Shown piece after piece: positions 10,778-20,355 of a stretch of DNA of 64,000 nt. The position numbers and the translations under genes are program-made. This DNA comes from Acinetobacter sp. ANC 5054. Its GTDB lineage: Bacteria > Pseudomonadota > Gammaproteobacteria > Pseudomonadales > Moraxellaceae. Below the pieces are notes generated by a model. It searched no databases. It was not told the DNA's origin and saw only the letters and a program-made list of their open reading frames with translations. How positions within the stretch are numbered: position 1 is the first letter of the stretch; every line of letters starts with the position of its first letter. Where the stretch lies: the NCBI RefSeq assembly GCF_002135295.1, contig NZ_NEGG01000007.1:1-64000 (forward strand). The letters are read 5' to 3'.

Positions 10778-11377
10778 CTACAAACCTTCGAGTTGGGCAT
10801 CACATCCCGCCCATTCATTTACATAATTTAAAGATCTAAGTGGTTTTAGTTCAACCCTTTCACCAGTAGACATGATTTCATTGATTGCCAAAGAACATTG
10901 CATTCCGCTAGCATTATCCAATAACTCATAATTTTTATTTGTCGTAAACTTATAAACCGCATTCACGCTACAACCGCGCAACTCTACGCCATTGTGGTAA
11001 CTCTTATATGCACTAATTGCTAAAAAATGTTCAGCAGGTACTCTAAACTCGGCAAAATTAATTTTAGCTGGAGGAAAAGGCATGTCTAATAATTTTTGTT
11101 TGTACTTAATCTGACTGCTTTGCATTTGTTCTTTAAATGATCCCATACTTTCTACTTCGGGTAACATTTGGAACTTTGGCTGCATTGATGTCATGCATCC
11201 ATTTGGGTATAAACGTATGCCAAAGTTATTTTTATTTTCAATCCGAAGCTTTGCTGTGTGCTCAGCATTAGAGTCTTGATATAACTTGAGACCTAACATT
11301 TTTTTCGATTGATTCACCATTCCTGCGCTACAACCAACTAATCCCAAGGCTAAAAAGCCAATCAGTATTTTTTTCAT
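10778..11377 (-). CDS. Predicted lipoprotein (199 aa)
   Basis: The N-terminus MKKILIGFLALGLVGC is a classic lipoprotein signal with the lipid-modified cysteine at C16. The mature part has four more cysteines (in NGCMT, LRGCS, MQCSL, AGCDA), which could form disulphides in the periplasm. I do not recognise a domain. It stands alone, between two terminators, and is separated from the next minus-strand gene by about 140 bases. Confidence 0.85.
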   Translation of the reverse strand: MKKILIGFLALGLVGCSAGMVNQSKKMLGLKLYQDSNAEHTAKLRIENKNNFGIRLYPNGCMTSMQPKFQMLPEVESMGSFKEQMQSSQIKYKQKLLDMPFPPAKINFAEFRVPAEHFLAISAYKSYHNGVELRGCSVNAVYKFTTNKNYELLDNASGMQCSLAINEIMSTGERVELKPLRSLNYVNEWAGCDAQLEGL

Positions 11378-11480
11378 CTATTGTAAAAATCAATTAAAAA
11401 TTTGCATCAAATACTAGCAAATATAATAAGTTACACAACATATAATTCTATTTTATAAATGATATTTTGATATTCCAATT

Positions 11481-11508
11481 AAAAAAACCTCTCAAAGAGG
11501 CTTTTTTA
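11481..11508 (-). terminator. Terminator downstream of the 172-aa exported protein gene
   Basis: The arms AAAAAAACCTCT and AGAGGCTTTTTT pair around CAA, twelve bases past the stop codon of the minus-strand gene at 11520. Confidence 0.8.
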
Positions 11509-11519
11509 TTTAAATACAA

Positions 11520-12038
11520 CTATCTCGTCACACCCAACTTATTCCAAATTTCTGGAGTTAAAAAAGTCATCACTAATTTATTTAAATCGATATAGCGCAC
11601 TACGCCTTTCAATTGGTCTTTCACTTCAGGTGTTTTTAAAATTTCTTCACCTGTAATACTTCCAAGTTCCTGAAAACTATCCCCCACTGCTTGCATACCT
11701 TCTGCCTGAATCACCGCCTTCGTCTGTGCCGAGCATTGCTCAACCAATATGCGCTGTAACACCTGAGCTAGATTTTTATCGAGTTGTGTTTTTTGCGTCT
11801 CAGAGACATTACTAAATTGTTTTAAGTCTGGATGGGCTGCCAATGCAGTAAATGTCCATTGCAGCACGACTGTCTTATCCGCGGCAGTAGTAGACTTTAC
11901 TAAGCAATTACTCAGTTGATCGACTGTAGGACTTGCTAAAGTAGCTTGAGTCGTTCCGAGCAACATTACAGTTAATAAAGCAAAACCTGTTGGTCGCGAA
12001 AAACGCAGATGAATTTTTTTAAATAAACCGTAAGACAT
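11520..12038 (-). CDS. Predicted exported protein (172 aa)
   Basis: A basic N-terminus is followed by a hydrophobic stretch (FALLTVMLLG) and a likely signal peptidase site near residues 34-36 (TLAS). The mature part is mainly helical and has two cysteines (SNCLV, EQCSA) that may form a disulphide. I recall similar short periplasmic proteins in Acinetobacter but no function. Confidence 0.8.
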   Translation of the reverse strand: MSYGLFKKIHLRFSRPTGFALLTVMLLGTTQATLASPTVDQLSNCLVKSTTAADKTVVLQWTFTALAAHPDLKQFSNVSETQKTQLDKNLAQVLQRILVEQCSAQTKAVIQAEGMQAVGDSFQELGSITGEEILKTPEVKDQLKGVVRYIDLNKLVMTFLTPEIWNKLGVTR

Positions 12039-12113
12039 AGACCAAACTCAAAAACCGTAGATCTCCTTTGTAACATGAAGTCCTATATTTGCTGTTTGGT
12101 CTATGTAACTCAA

Positions 12114-12959
12114 CTATTCATTTTTGCTAGTAGCTGCATAGATAAGCGGATGAATCGTCGGTTTTCTATTCCAATACCAGTAAAAATGTCCATGGGTATC
12201 GAGCAAACTATGGGTGGTCAACGTCGATTTATTACTATCTCCTCGCCAACATGCAAGTGCAGCATTACGATTATTATGGAGGTCAATAAATTCAGGATTG
12301 GAATATTTTGGCTTTGCAGGAATGTATAGAACATCTCCCGGATTAACCCATAAATCTGCCAAATAAATCTTGCCTAGATTTGGAAAATAACGCCCAACGG
12401 AGATAACTAGCGGCAATTGATCCTGATCTGTAGAACTAAATATATGTGGAAAGTCATGGTGTTCTAAATCTGTAGCCACAAAAGGAAATAAGGTTTTTCC
12501 ACTACAGTCAGGCTTCCCTCCATCCAAATAAGCAAAACAATGCCCTGCCATCATGCCGTATTCATAATGAATCTCTGACAGTACTTTTTGATTTGAATGA
12601 ATCTGAATCGCTTCACCTGTTTGGACTAAGGTGATACCAAAAGCTGCCGCAGTTTCTTTGGTTGCAACCAATGGCATAAACTCGAAATATTGCCCCTCAA
12701 ACTCAAGCTCCGTTTGTTCCCCCCACTTTGTATATTTAGTCGAAATTTCGGAAGGAACCTCGTAGGCATTTCCCATCATCACTTTCGCATTGGTGGCTGA
12801 CTCTGTAATTAAATGAATACCAGCCCCAAGTGACGCTAAATATTTTGGATGCCCATGATCATTCAAAAAGAATGGTGTTTGCTCGATATCGACTGTAATT
12901 TCTGCCAATTCCCGATCAAATAATGGCGCATTAAAATAAGTTTCTTTCACTAAACTCAT
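12114..12959 (-). CDS. Protein of unknown function (281 aa)
   Basis: The frame begins at an ATG with a weak AGGAAA-type site upstream. The product has no signal peptide or membrane segment and is rich in aromatic residues and histidines (EHHDFPHIF, THGHFYWYWNR). Base composition and codon use resemble the neighbours, so it is likely a real gene. It shares direction with the lipoproteins on both sides. I do not recognise the family. Confidence 0.8.
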   Translation of the reverse strand: MSLVKETYFNAPLFDRELAEITVDIEQTPFFLNDHGHPKYLASLGAGIHLITESATNAKVMMGNAYEVPSEISTKYTKWGEQTELEFEGQYFEFMPLVATKETAAAFGITLVQTGEAIQIHSNQKVLSEIHYEYGMMAGHCFAYLDGGKPDCSGKTLFPFVATDLEHHDFPHIFSSTDQDQLPLVISVGRYFPNLGKIYLADLWVNPGDVLYIPAKPKYSNPEFIDLHNNRNAALACWRGDSNKSTLTTHSLLDTHGHFYWYWNRKPTIHPLIYAATSKNE

Positions 12960-13053
12960 GGTTTTTCCTTATTATTTTTAAATATTTGTCTTAGAACATA
13001 GTTAGATCAGGATAAAAGCATATTTCCCCAAATTGCTTTTATCCTGTTGATGC

Positions 13054-14028
13054 TTATTTCATACGGTTCAACATATTTTTCGCTCCTGCATGGTTATAGT
13101 TGGTCGCCAAGTTTTGCAAAATGCTTTTTGCACGTGTATTGGCATTTGGATAACTTTTGCTATATGCAGGCACTGACGTTAAACACCGTGCAACCAAAAC
13201 GCCTGATTCAGCATAAGCATTATTGGCATTTGCTCCATTCAATTTGCCATAGCTATACGCACGCTGTGCATTGTTACATGCAACTACCTGATTTTTCCCA
13301 CTATTTAAGTCGCGACGTGCCGACACATATAAGCGCATTTGTAATTGTTGCGACGTTTCTGCTACTGGTTTTGCAACCGTTTTAACGTCTTGCTCAGGCA
13401 TTTTGACTTCTTTCTTTGTATCTAGCTCTTTTTTATTTTCTGTTTCTTTTGTATTTGCTTTCGTGGCTTTAGCTTTTGGCTTGGTTTCTGTGGCTTTTTT
13501 ATCAGTTGCTTCATTTTGCTTTGCATAAAGTTTTTTGCGTTCGTCAGGATTAATAATGATGGTCTGCAAACTTACATATCGGGTTTCAGATTTATCATTT
13601 GCTTTACGCTCAGAGACCGGTTCAATTGAAACCATCCAACGCTGACCATCCGCTTGAGTACATTGGTATGCACCAATTCCTTGTTTCACACTGCTATAAG
13701 TCGCCAATAATTTACGACTCCACGCATTTTTAACTTGGTTCATACTACTGGTATTAAGTTGACTAAACTTGCCATTTTTGGCTTGGCAATAACTGCTCAT
13801 ATATTGTTTTGGAATTAAAGATTCAGCTGCTACATCTTTTTTTTGTGGTCCCCAATCGTAGACATATTCGCGTGCTTGCCCATTTGCGCCATTTAAGTTT
13901 TTTTGGTCTATGACGTCTTGTGGCGCAGCATAATTTTTTAGTGAATTTGGATTTAATCCCTGCATGGTTGTACATCCATGCAATACCAATCCTAGACTCC
14001 CCACCCATAAAAGTGCCTTTAATTTCAC
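13054..14028 (-). CDS. Predicted lipoprotein with charged linker (324 aa)
   Basis: The N-terminus MKLKALLWVGSLGLVLHGC carries a lipobox with C19. A globular part (about 20-170) is followed by a low-complexity Lys/Glu/Thr linker (about 170-225) and a C-terminal part with an ACNNAQRAYSYGKLNGA-type helical repeat that recalls Sel1-like sequences. The linker could span peptidoglycan or the periplasm. Function unknown. Confidence 0.85.
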   Translation of the reverse strand: MKLKALLWVGSLGLVLHGCTTMQGLNPNSLKNYAAPQDVIDQKNLNGANGQAREYVYDWGPQKKDVAAESLIPKQYMSSYCQAKNGKFSQLNTSSMNQVKNAWSRKLLATYSSVKQGIGAYQCTQADGQRWMVSIEPVSERKANDKSETRYVSLQTIIINPDERKKLYAKQNEATDKKATETKPKAKATKANTKETENKKELDTKKEVKMPEQDVKTVAKPVAETSQQLQMRLYVSARRDLNSGKNQVVACNNAQRAYSYGKLNGANANNAYAESGVLVARCLTSVPAYSKSYPNANTRAKSILQNLATNYNHAGAKNMLNRMK

Positions 14029-14224
14029 AGCAAAAATCTCAAAAAATTTACTGTTAAAAAATAGCGTAAATTTGCGTTATTCACAAATTTATAACTTTGA
14101 TTTAAATCATTATTTTTATTAATTTAATCACTTATTTTTCATAAACATGAGATGTAAATAAAGGTTATGTATTTTAATTTGATGGGTTTCACGCTTTATT
14201 TAGATGTAGTGGTATTTGTTAGGG

Positions 14225-14257
14225 CAAAAAAAGAGCCTCCGAGGAGGCTCTTTTTTA
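14225..14257. terminator. Terminator after the adhesin gene
   Basis: The arms AAAAAAGAGCCTCC and GGAGGCTCTTTTTT pair around a two-base turn, eight bases beyond the stop codon of the adhesin gene. The flanks suit termination in both directions. Confidence 0.88.
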
Positions 14258-14264
14258 TAAAAAA

Positions 14265-17200
14265 TTAAGATTGATATTTAATTAAGTCTTGTAAAATTAA
14301 ATCCTGTGCATTGGTATTACTCAGTATCAACAAATCTGCTCTAGCAAAGGTTTGATCCGCAGATGAACCATCACGATCGATGATGACAACTGTATCATCA
14401 CCACGCTGTTCAAGTGATATATAGTTAGCTAGTGTAGAACTGTCAACGTTTTGATCACTAAGCAATGCACTGATGTCAATTTGATCACCTTGTGTCGAAT
14501 CGAAATCATCCAACGTTTTAAGATCATTACCACCACGATCATCGGTATTATCCAATAGATCAAAGATCACTGTATCACTATCCGCAAGAGCCATACGTGC
14601 ACTTAAAACAGTCATCGCTGCCGGATTATCACTAATCAATTCGATACTAATTGAAGCTGTATCTGTTTGACCTGCATCAGTTAGCGTATAAGTGAACTCT
14701 TCAGTATTACCCCACACATTTGTTACAGTTGATGCGGTATATGTGTAAGTACCATCTGCCTTCAATTTCAACGTACCATAATCACCAGCAATATCTACAC
14801 TATTCGTATTTTGGAGGATTCCATTGACATAGATGTGTCCATGTTGAATAACGTAAGTACTTTCTCCTTGCACAATTTCAAGTTTCGCAAAGTCTGATGC
14901 AGCATCATTGCCTAGAATGTCACCCGTAACTGAGTATGCTCCTGGCACTGTTTCATATACAGTGAGTAAGGTTTCATCTACTGTGACTACAGCAGGATCT
15001 ACCGTAAAGGCACCATTATTAGATGGTGTTGTGATAGCTGTTCCAGCTGCTGTGGTTACATTGGTCACGTTATAGCTAATTGTATATGTACCAGCAGGTA
15101 AGTTCGTAAAATCAGCTGTGGCAATATAGTCACCGCGTAAACCACCCTCACGCACCAACGAGCCAGAGCCATTCTCAATCACACCATTTGGCCCACTAAT
15201 CGTGTAGGTCGCTGTCACGGTGCCCCATGAATTACTCAAGTCAACTATACTACTAGAAACTAGTCCAATATTAATGGATGCTGTACCCGTTACCGTTGTG
15301 TCAGGATTGACAGTAAATGACTGTGAACCAGTGAAGCTATTGGTATAGGTACGCGTATAGCTGCCCAAGATCCCTGATGGGGTTGTATCTGTATATGTCG
15401 TTCCTACTGTTCCAGTCGTCGTAACTGGCACAATGACGTCTTCATTTACTACATTAACTACAGCAATGGTGATATCTTTTTCATCATCTACTGCATCAAA
15501 GTTCACCGTACCATCAGCTGCATCATTTGCACCCCATGTTACATCTAAGCCATCTGCAGTTGTACGAATGTTCAATACTGCCATGTCAGTATGGATACCA
15601 TCACTTAAAGTATAGGTGAATGAGTCCACTTTACCTAATGATGCTGGATCACCATTACCCACATACTTGAAGCTACCATCTTGACTGATGGTTAATGTAC
15701 CATGTTGCCCTTGAATAGATTTGGCAACATTAAATACACCCTGTTCTGCTGTGGTTTCAGAAGCAATTGCTGTTACAAGCACTTCACCCACATGATCAAA
15801 TGTTATGTCATCATTGTCGAATACATTACCCTCTACGTTACCGTAGACGTAAAGTTTAGAAGATGAAACTGTAACATCAACACCTTCTAATACACCTACA
15901 TCAGCAATTGCATTAAGAAGTGTACCCAAAATACTATTAGCATCTGTAGAAGAGAAACCAATTGTATAGTTGCCTGGCGGGACATTATTAAATGCCACAT
16001 TTTCTGCAGTTATCGTGGTAGTGAATAGTGCAGGTGTCAACTTCAATGCTCCAGTTGCTGTTTGTACAATATCACCTGTATTGAGATCAATTAGGTAAAT
16101 ATCTGCAAATGTCTCATATGTCTGACCTAAGATTAATGAACTCACAATACCAGCAAGTGTACTTCCAAGGCTAGCAAGATCAAGTCCTGTTGAACCACTC
16201 ACATTAAATGTGAAATCTTGCGACGTATTTTCTTCAACATTAAGTACAAACTCATTTGTAGAAGACAGTAGAGAACCTCCAATTGTATTGAAAATAGCCT
16301 CAACATTTGCTAAGGCAAAAGTCGAGCCAGACAAGCTACCAAGATTATTATTAACAGTTGTCCAACTTGCCGTTGCTAAATCTTCAATAGCGTCAATATC
16401 ATTTGGAATCACGCCATCAGCGGTTGGATTATCATCATCCCAAACAACCTCTAAACCATCTTGAGTAATACGGATGTTGAGGTTTGCCGTAGATTGGTGC
16501 TGACCATCATCAATGGTATAGGTGAAAGTATCAACTTTACCAAGAGATGAGATTAAGTTATTTGGCACATAGGTATATGAACCATCACTCTCTATAGTCA
16601 AGACACCATGTTGTCCTTGAATAACAGTTGGTTGAGAAGGATCCACCGCTTGCTCTGCAGATACAACTTCTGAAGCAACACCAACAACCGTTGCAGGTAC
16701 AACAACCCCACCATGTTCACCTTCATCATCATCGTTAGTAAGCACATTACCTGTAATGCTTGCGCCATAGAACTGTTCAGAATCAGTAATCGTAACCCTT
16801 ATACCTTCTAACAAGCCAACATCTGCAATTGCATTTAATAATGCACCTAAAATGCTATCTGGATCAGTAGAAGAGAATGCTACAGTATAGTTTCCTGGCG
16901 GAATGTTATCGAATTGAACATTACTTGCTGAAATTGTAGTTGTAAGAGCTAGCGGAGTTAAAGTTAACTTATCCGAAGCAACATCTACAATTTCTCCTGT
17001 CTCTGAATTTATTAAATATATATCTGCTTGAGTTGTATAGGATTTACCTAATAATAATGAGGCAGCTAAACCTGCTAGCACTCCTCCTAATGAACTAAGA
17101 TCCAAACCTGTTGATCCTGACACTCCAATAGTCACACTTTGTGTAGTGTTCGGTTCAACCTCAAAATTAAAGTCCTCATTTGACGTTAATAAACTTAGAT

Positions 17201-19856
17201 CAATCAAACCTGAAACTAAATCAGCATTCGCTATAGCAAATGTTTGACCAACTGTTCCATTTAAATTATCTGGTGTTGAAAGTGGGTTATCTGGAGATAT
17301 TAACACTTCATCTAAATCATCTACGGCCTTAATATCAAGCTCGTTGACCGTCGGAATTTCGATATCTGTTAATGCATCCAAACGATCTTGGAAGCCTGCT
17401 GCTTGTACTGGATAATCCGCAGCAATGCCATCCACCGCTGCTTGTGCATCAGCTTTAGCTGTTTGTGCTGCATCACGTGCTGCTGTTAAGGCATTCACTT
17501 CGTCTTGTGTAATGGCTTCATCTGAAAGTGCATCGGCAAGCGCTTGCTCTGCCGCTGTATATGCTGCTTCCGCTGCTGCAACCAAATCGGCTACATCTTG
17601 AATATCATCTGGAATGCCATTGTCATCAGTATCGTTGACCGTAGGTATGCTGATATCTGTTAATGCATCCAAACGATCTTGGAAGCCTGCTGCTTGTACT
17701 GGATAATCCGCAGCAATGCCATCCACCGCTGCTTGTGCATCAGCTTTAGCTGTTTGTGCTGCATCACGTGCTGCTGTTAAGGCATTCACTTCGTCTTGTG
17801 TAATGGCTTCATCTGAAAGTGCATCTGCAAGCGCTTGCTCTGCCGCTGTATACGCTGCTTCCGCTGCTGCAACCAAATCGGCTACATCTTGAATATCATC
17901 TGGAATGCCATTGTCATCAGTATCGTTGACCGTAGGTATGCTGATATCTGTTAATGCATCCAAACGATCTTGGAAGCCTGCTGCTTGTACTGGATAATCC
18001 GCAGCAATGCCATCTACTGCTGCTTGTGCATCAGCTTTAGCTGTTTGTGCTGCATCACGAGCGTCAATTAACGCATTCACTTCGTCTTGTGTAATAGCTT
18101 CATCTGAAAGTGCATCTGCAAGCGCTTGCTCTGCCGCTGTATACGCTGCTTCTGCTGCTTCAACAAGATCTGTGGCTAAATCAACTGGATTTTCTGTGCT
18201 GTCATCAATACCATTTTCATTGGCATCGTTCACTGCTGGAATAGTAATGTCCGTCAAGGCATCAATTCGATCTTGGAAACCATCTTTAGCATCTTGAACT
18301 GCTGCAGGCGCTGATGGTAAGGCATCAACAGCATCTTGCGCTGCGTCTTTCGCATCTTGAGCCGCTTTGAGTGCATCTTCAAGTTCGGCTTTTTCGGTTG
18401 GGGTGATTAAGCCATTTGCATTGGCTTCTTCTAATGCATCTTCTGCCGCTTGATACGCTTCTTCCGCCGCTTTCACTGCTGCTTCTGCATCGGCAATTTG
18501 TGCATCAACAGTATCATCAATGCCATTACCATCTGCATCTGTGACCGCTGGAATGCTGATGTCCGTTAAGGCATCAATTCGGTCTTGTAGGCCGTCTTTG
18601 TCCGCGCTGTCTGGTAAGGCATCTACTGCATCCTGTGCTGCATCTTTGGCGTCTTGCGCATCTTTTAATGCATCTTCAAGTTCGGCTTTTTCTTCAGGCG
18701 TGATTAAGCCATCTGTATTGGCTTCGGTAAGCGCATCTGCTGCTGCTTGATAGGCATCTTCTGCTGCTTCAACAAGATCTGTGGCTAAATCAACTGGATT
18801 TTCTGTGCTGTCATCAATACCGTTTTCATTGGCATCGTTCACTGCTGGAATAGTAATGTCCGTCAAGGCATCAATTCGATCTTGGAAACCATCTTTAGCA
18901 TCTTGAACTGCTGCAGGCGCTGTTGGTAAGGCATCAACAGCATCTTGCGCTGCGTCTTTCGCATCTTGGGCCGCTTTGAGTGCATCTTCAAGTTCGGCTT
19001 TTTCGGTTGGGGTGATTAAGCCATTTGCATTGGCTTCTTCTAATGCATCTTCTGCCGCTTGATACGCTTCTTCCGCCGCTTTCACTGCCGCTTCTGCATC
19101 GGCAATTTGTGCATCAACAGTATCATCAATGCCATTGCCATCTGCATCTGTGACCGCTGGAATGCTGATGTCCGTTAAGGCATCAATTCGGTCTTGTAGG
19201 CCGTCTTTGTCGATACTGTCTTTTAAAGAATCAACTAGCTTTTGAGCAGCATCTTCAGCTGCTTTGGCATCGGCAAGTGCTTGCTCAAGTTTTGCCTTTT
19301 CTTCAGGTGTAATTAATCCATCTACTTGTGCATTTTTCAATGCATCCTCAGCTGCTTTATTTGCCTCTTCTGCTGCTTTTACCGCTTTTTCAGCCGCTTG
19401 AATTGATTGATTTGAGTTAGCTGGGCTAGATGAACTATCTGAATCATTACTGGCCAACGCAAGAACACCACCTGCCGTTACCAAAGGAACTAACCAAGTC
19501 CATAAACCAACTGTTGAATCTGAATAGAGTAAAGGATTAATTTCATCGATCGGATTATAGTTAATTTCCAATAATCCAGCTTCATTTTGATTTGTTTCTA
19601 ATAGGTAGAATTTATCATCTTCTTCTAGTACAACATTATTTTCATTCGTATTACCTGTAAAATAATTTTCAATTATCAGTTGCTGTCCATCTTTCATTTT
19701 TATAATTAGAGTATTTCCACTTCTTTCCATACTTAATACATTTTCTTTTGAAGTATGAATAACAACAACAGAAGCCTCCTTTAATGAAATATTACTCGTT
19801 TGTATGTTTTCTAAAACAGAATGATGTTCTTTTGATACAACTTGGACTTGTAACAT
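14265..19856 (-). CDS. Giant BapA-like repeat adhesin, type I secretion substrate (1863 aa)
   Basis: A very large surface or biofilm adhesin. Residues 1-125 look like the BapA prefix domain, followed by a hydrophobic stretch (about 117-137, LWTWLVPLVTAGGVLALA). Residues 155-845 are Ala/Asp-rich helical repeats separated by DADGNGIDD-type, probably calcium-binding, segments. Residues 850-1745 hold three Ig/VCBS-like units (QGQHGVLTI..DGSYTY..FTYTI) of the BapA type. The last 115 residues, with DSDTVIFDLLDN and GGNDLKTLDDFD, fit a C-terminal type I secretion signal of the VCBS/RTX sort. There is no Sec signal peptide, as expected. No type I ABC transporter, membrane fusion or TolC gene is nearby, so secretion must depend on genes elsewhere. 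The exact repeat count may vary between strains. Confidence 0.92.
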   Translation of the reverse strand: MLQVQVVSKEHHSVLENIQTSNISLKEASVVVIHTSKENVLSMERSGNTLIIKMKDGQQLIIENYFTGNTNENNVVLEEDDKFYLLETNQNEAGLLEINYNPIDEINPLLYSDSTVGLWTWLVPLVTAGGVLALASNDSDSSSSPANSNQSIQAAEKAVKAAEEANKAAEDALKNAQVDGLITPEEKAKLEQALADAKAAEDAAQKLVDSLKDSIDKDGLQDRIDALTDISIPAVTDADGNGIDDTVDAQIADAEAAVKAAEEAYQAAEDALEEANANGLITPTEKAELEDALKAAQDAKDAAQDAVDALPTAPAAVQDAKDGFQDRIDALTDITIPAVNDANENGIDDSTENPVDLATDLVEAAEDAYQAAADALTEANTDGLITPEEKAELEDALKDAQDAKDAAQDAVDALPDSADKDGLQDRIDALTDISIPAVTDADGNGIDDTVDAQIADAEAAVKAAEEAYQAAEDALEEANANGLITPTEKAELEDALKAAQDAKDAAQDAVDALPSAPAAVQDAKDGFQDRIDALTDITIPAVNDANENGIDDSTENPVDLATDLVEAAEAAYTAAEQALADALSDEAITQDEVNALIDARDAAQTAKADAQAAVDGIAADYPVQAAGFQDRLDALTDISIPTVNDTDDNGIPDDIQDVADLVAAAEAAYTAAEQALADALSDEAITQDEVNALTAARDAAQTAKADAQAAVDGIAADYPVQAAGFQDRLDALTDISIPTVNDTDDNGIPDDIQDVADLVAAAEAAYTAAEQALADALSDEAITQDEVNALTAARDAAQTAKADAQAAVDGIAADYPVQAAGFQDRLDALTDIEIPTVNELDIKAVDDLDEVLISPDNPLSTPDNLNGTVGQTFAIANADLVSGLIDLSLLTSNEDFNFEVEPNTTQSVTIGVSGSTGLDLSSLGGVLAGLAASLLLGKSYTTQADIYLINSETGEIVDVASDKLTLTPLALTTTISASNVQFDNIPPGNYTVAFSSTDPDSILGALLNAIADVGLLEGIRVTITDSEQFYGASITGNVLTNDDDEGEHGGVVVPATVVGVASEVVSAEQAVDPSQPTVIQGQHGVLTIESDGSYTYVPNNLISSLGKVDTFTYTIDDGQHQSTANLNIRITQDGLEVVWDDDNPTADGVIPNDIDAIEDLATASWTTVNNNLGSLSGSTFALANVEAIFNTIGGSLLSSTNEFVLNVEENTSQDFTFNVSGSTGLDLASLGSTLAGIVSSLILGQTYETFADIYLIDLNTGDIVQTATGALKLTPALFTTTITAENVAFNNVPPGNYTIGFSSTDANSILGTLLNAIADVGVLEGVDVTVSSSKLYVYGNVEGNVFDNDDITFDHVGEVLVTAIASETTAEQGVFNVAKSIQGQHGTLTISQDGSFKYVGNGDPASLGKVDSFTYTLSDGIHTDMAVLNIRTTADGLDVTWGANDAADGTVNFDAVDDEKDITIAVVNVVNEDVIVPVTTTGTVGTTYTDTTPSGILGSYTRTYTNSFTGSQSFTVNPDTTVTGTASINIGLVSSSIVDLSNSWGTVTATYTISGPNGVIENGSGSLVREGGLRGDYIATADFTNLPAGTYTISYNVTNVTTAAGTAITTPSNNGAFTVDPAVVTVDETLLTVYETVPGAYSVTGDILGNDAASDFAKLEIVQGESTYVIQHGHIYVNGILQNTNSVDIAGDYGTLKLKADGTYTYTASTVTNVWGNTEEFTYTLTDAGQTDTASISIELISDNPAAMTVLSARMALADSDTVIFDLLDNTDDRGGNDLKTLDDFDSTQGDQIDISALLSDQNVDSSTLANYISLEQRGDDTVVIIDRDGSSADQTFARADLLILSNTNAQDLILQDLIKYQS
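17340..18212 (-). repeat. Three 291-base tandem repeats in the adhesin gene
   Basis: The same segment starting TTAATGCATCC recurs at 17370, 17661 and 17952, an exact 291-base period (97 codons). The first two units are almost identical over their length; the third has diverged slightly. Each encodes an Ala-rich helical part and a DDNGIPDD-type segment. Confidence 0.93.
18164..19381 (-). repeat. Two 609-base tandem repeats in the adhesin gene
   Basis: Matching landmarks lie 609 bases apart, for example at 18161/18770 and 18541/19150 (203 codons). Long stretches are identical. Each unit contains two different helical modules, so this is a higher-order duplication. The outer edges of the last unit are diverged. 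Confidence 0.88.
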
Positions 19857-19859
19857 GAT

Positions 19860-20310
19860 AATTACCCTCTGGCTTATTTATAAATATATTTTTTAAATAG
19901 TTTTTAAGTCGTATGCTTTAGCTGGCTAATAAAAAAGCATGCAAATTGACATATATCAGTTCAACAAAGTTACAAAAAATATTAAAGTTTTTTTCTTTAC
20001 CGCATTGTTAAGATGCTTCAGGCCAATCCAAAGGTATAAATTTGCATTTAAGTACGCATGTATATTTTTAAATGTGATTTTGTTTGCACATTCATTGTAA
20101 AAAAACGCTAATAAATTGTGATTAAATTCAACAAAACGTAATTTTTATTAATTATTCATCGCAAAAGATACAATAAATACACTTAGAATTACCCTAGTTA
20201 CATAAATATTGTTTTTATTTACACAAATTTCCTAAAACTCTGAATTTAAAATTAAATAATTTTAATTGATTGATTTTATTTAAATATAAAATCAATCAAT
20301 TAAAACCATA
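19860..20310. other. AT-rich adhesin upstream region
   Basis: No gene is seen. The region is very AT-rich and must hold the promoter of the adhesin gene near its left end. Its right end carries a long perfect palindrome (20260-20305), listed separately. Confidence 0.6.
20260..20305. repeat. 46-base perfect palindrome
   Basis: Twenty-base arms (20260-20279 and 20286-20305) are exact reverse complements around a six-base loop TTAAAT. The arms are almost pure A/T with TGATTGAT and ATCAATCA cores. It lies directly beyond the sbmA terminator and upstream of the adhesin gene. Confidence 0.95.
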
Positions 20311-20312
20311 AA

Positions 20313-20341
20313 AAAAACCTGCTTTTATTGCAGGCTTTATT
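20313..20341 (-). terminator. Terminator after sbmA
   Basis: AAACCTGC pairs with GCAGGCTTT around TTTTATT, about 15 bases past the sbmA stop codon. Confidence 0.8.
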
Positions 20342-20355
20342 TTAAATTCAAATTT

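Noticed and set aside
17340..19381. Possible CRISPR array because of regular long repeats
   Set aside because: The repeats are hundreds of bases, adjacent and in one reading frame; they are protein-coding repeats of the adhesin.
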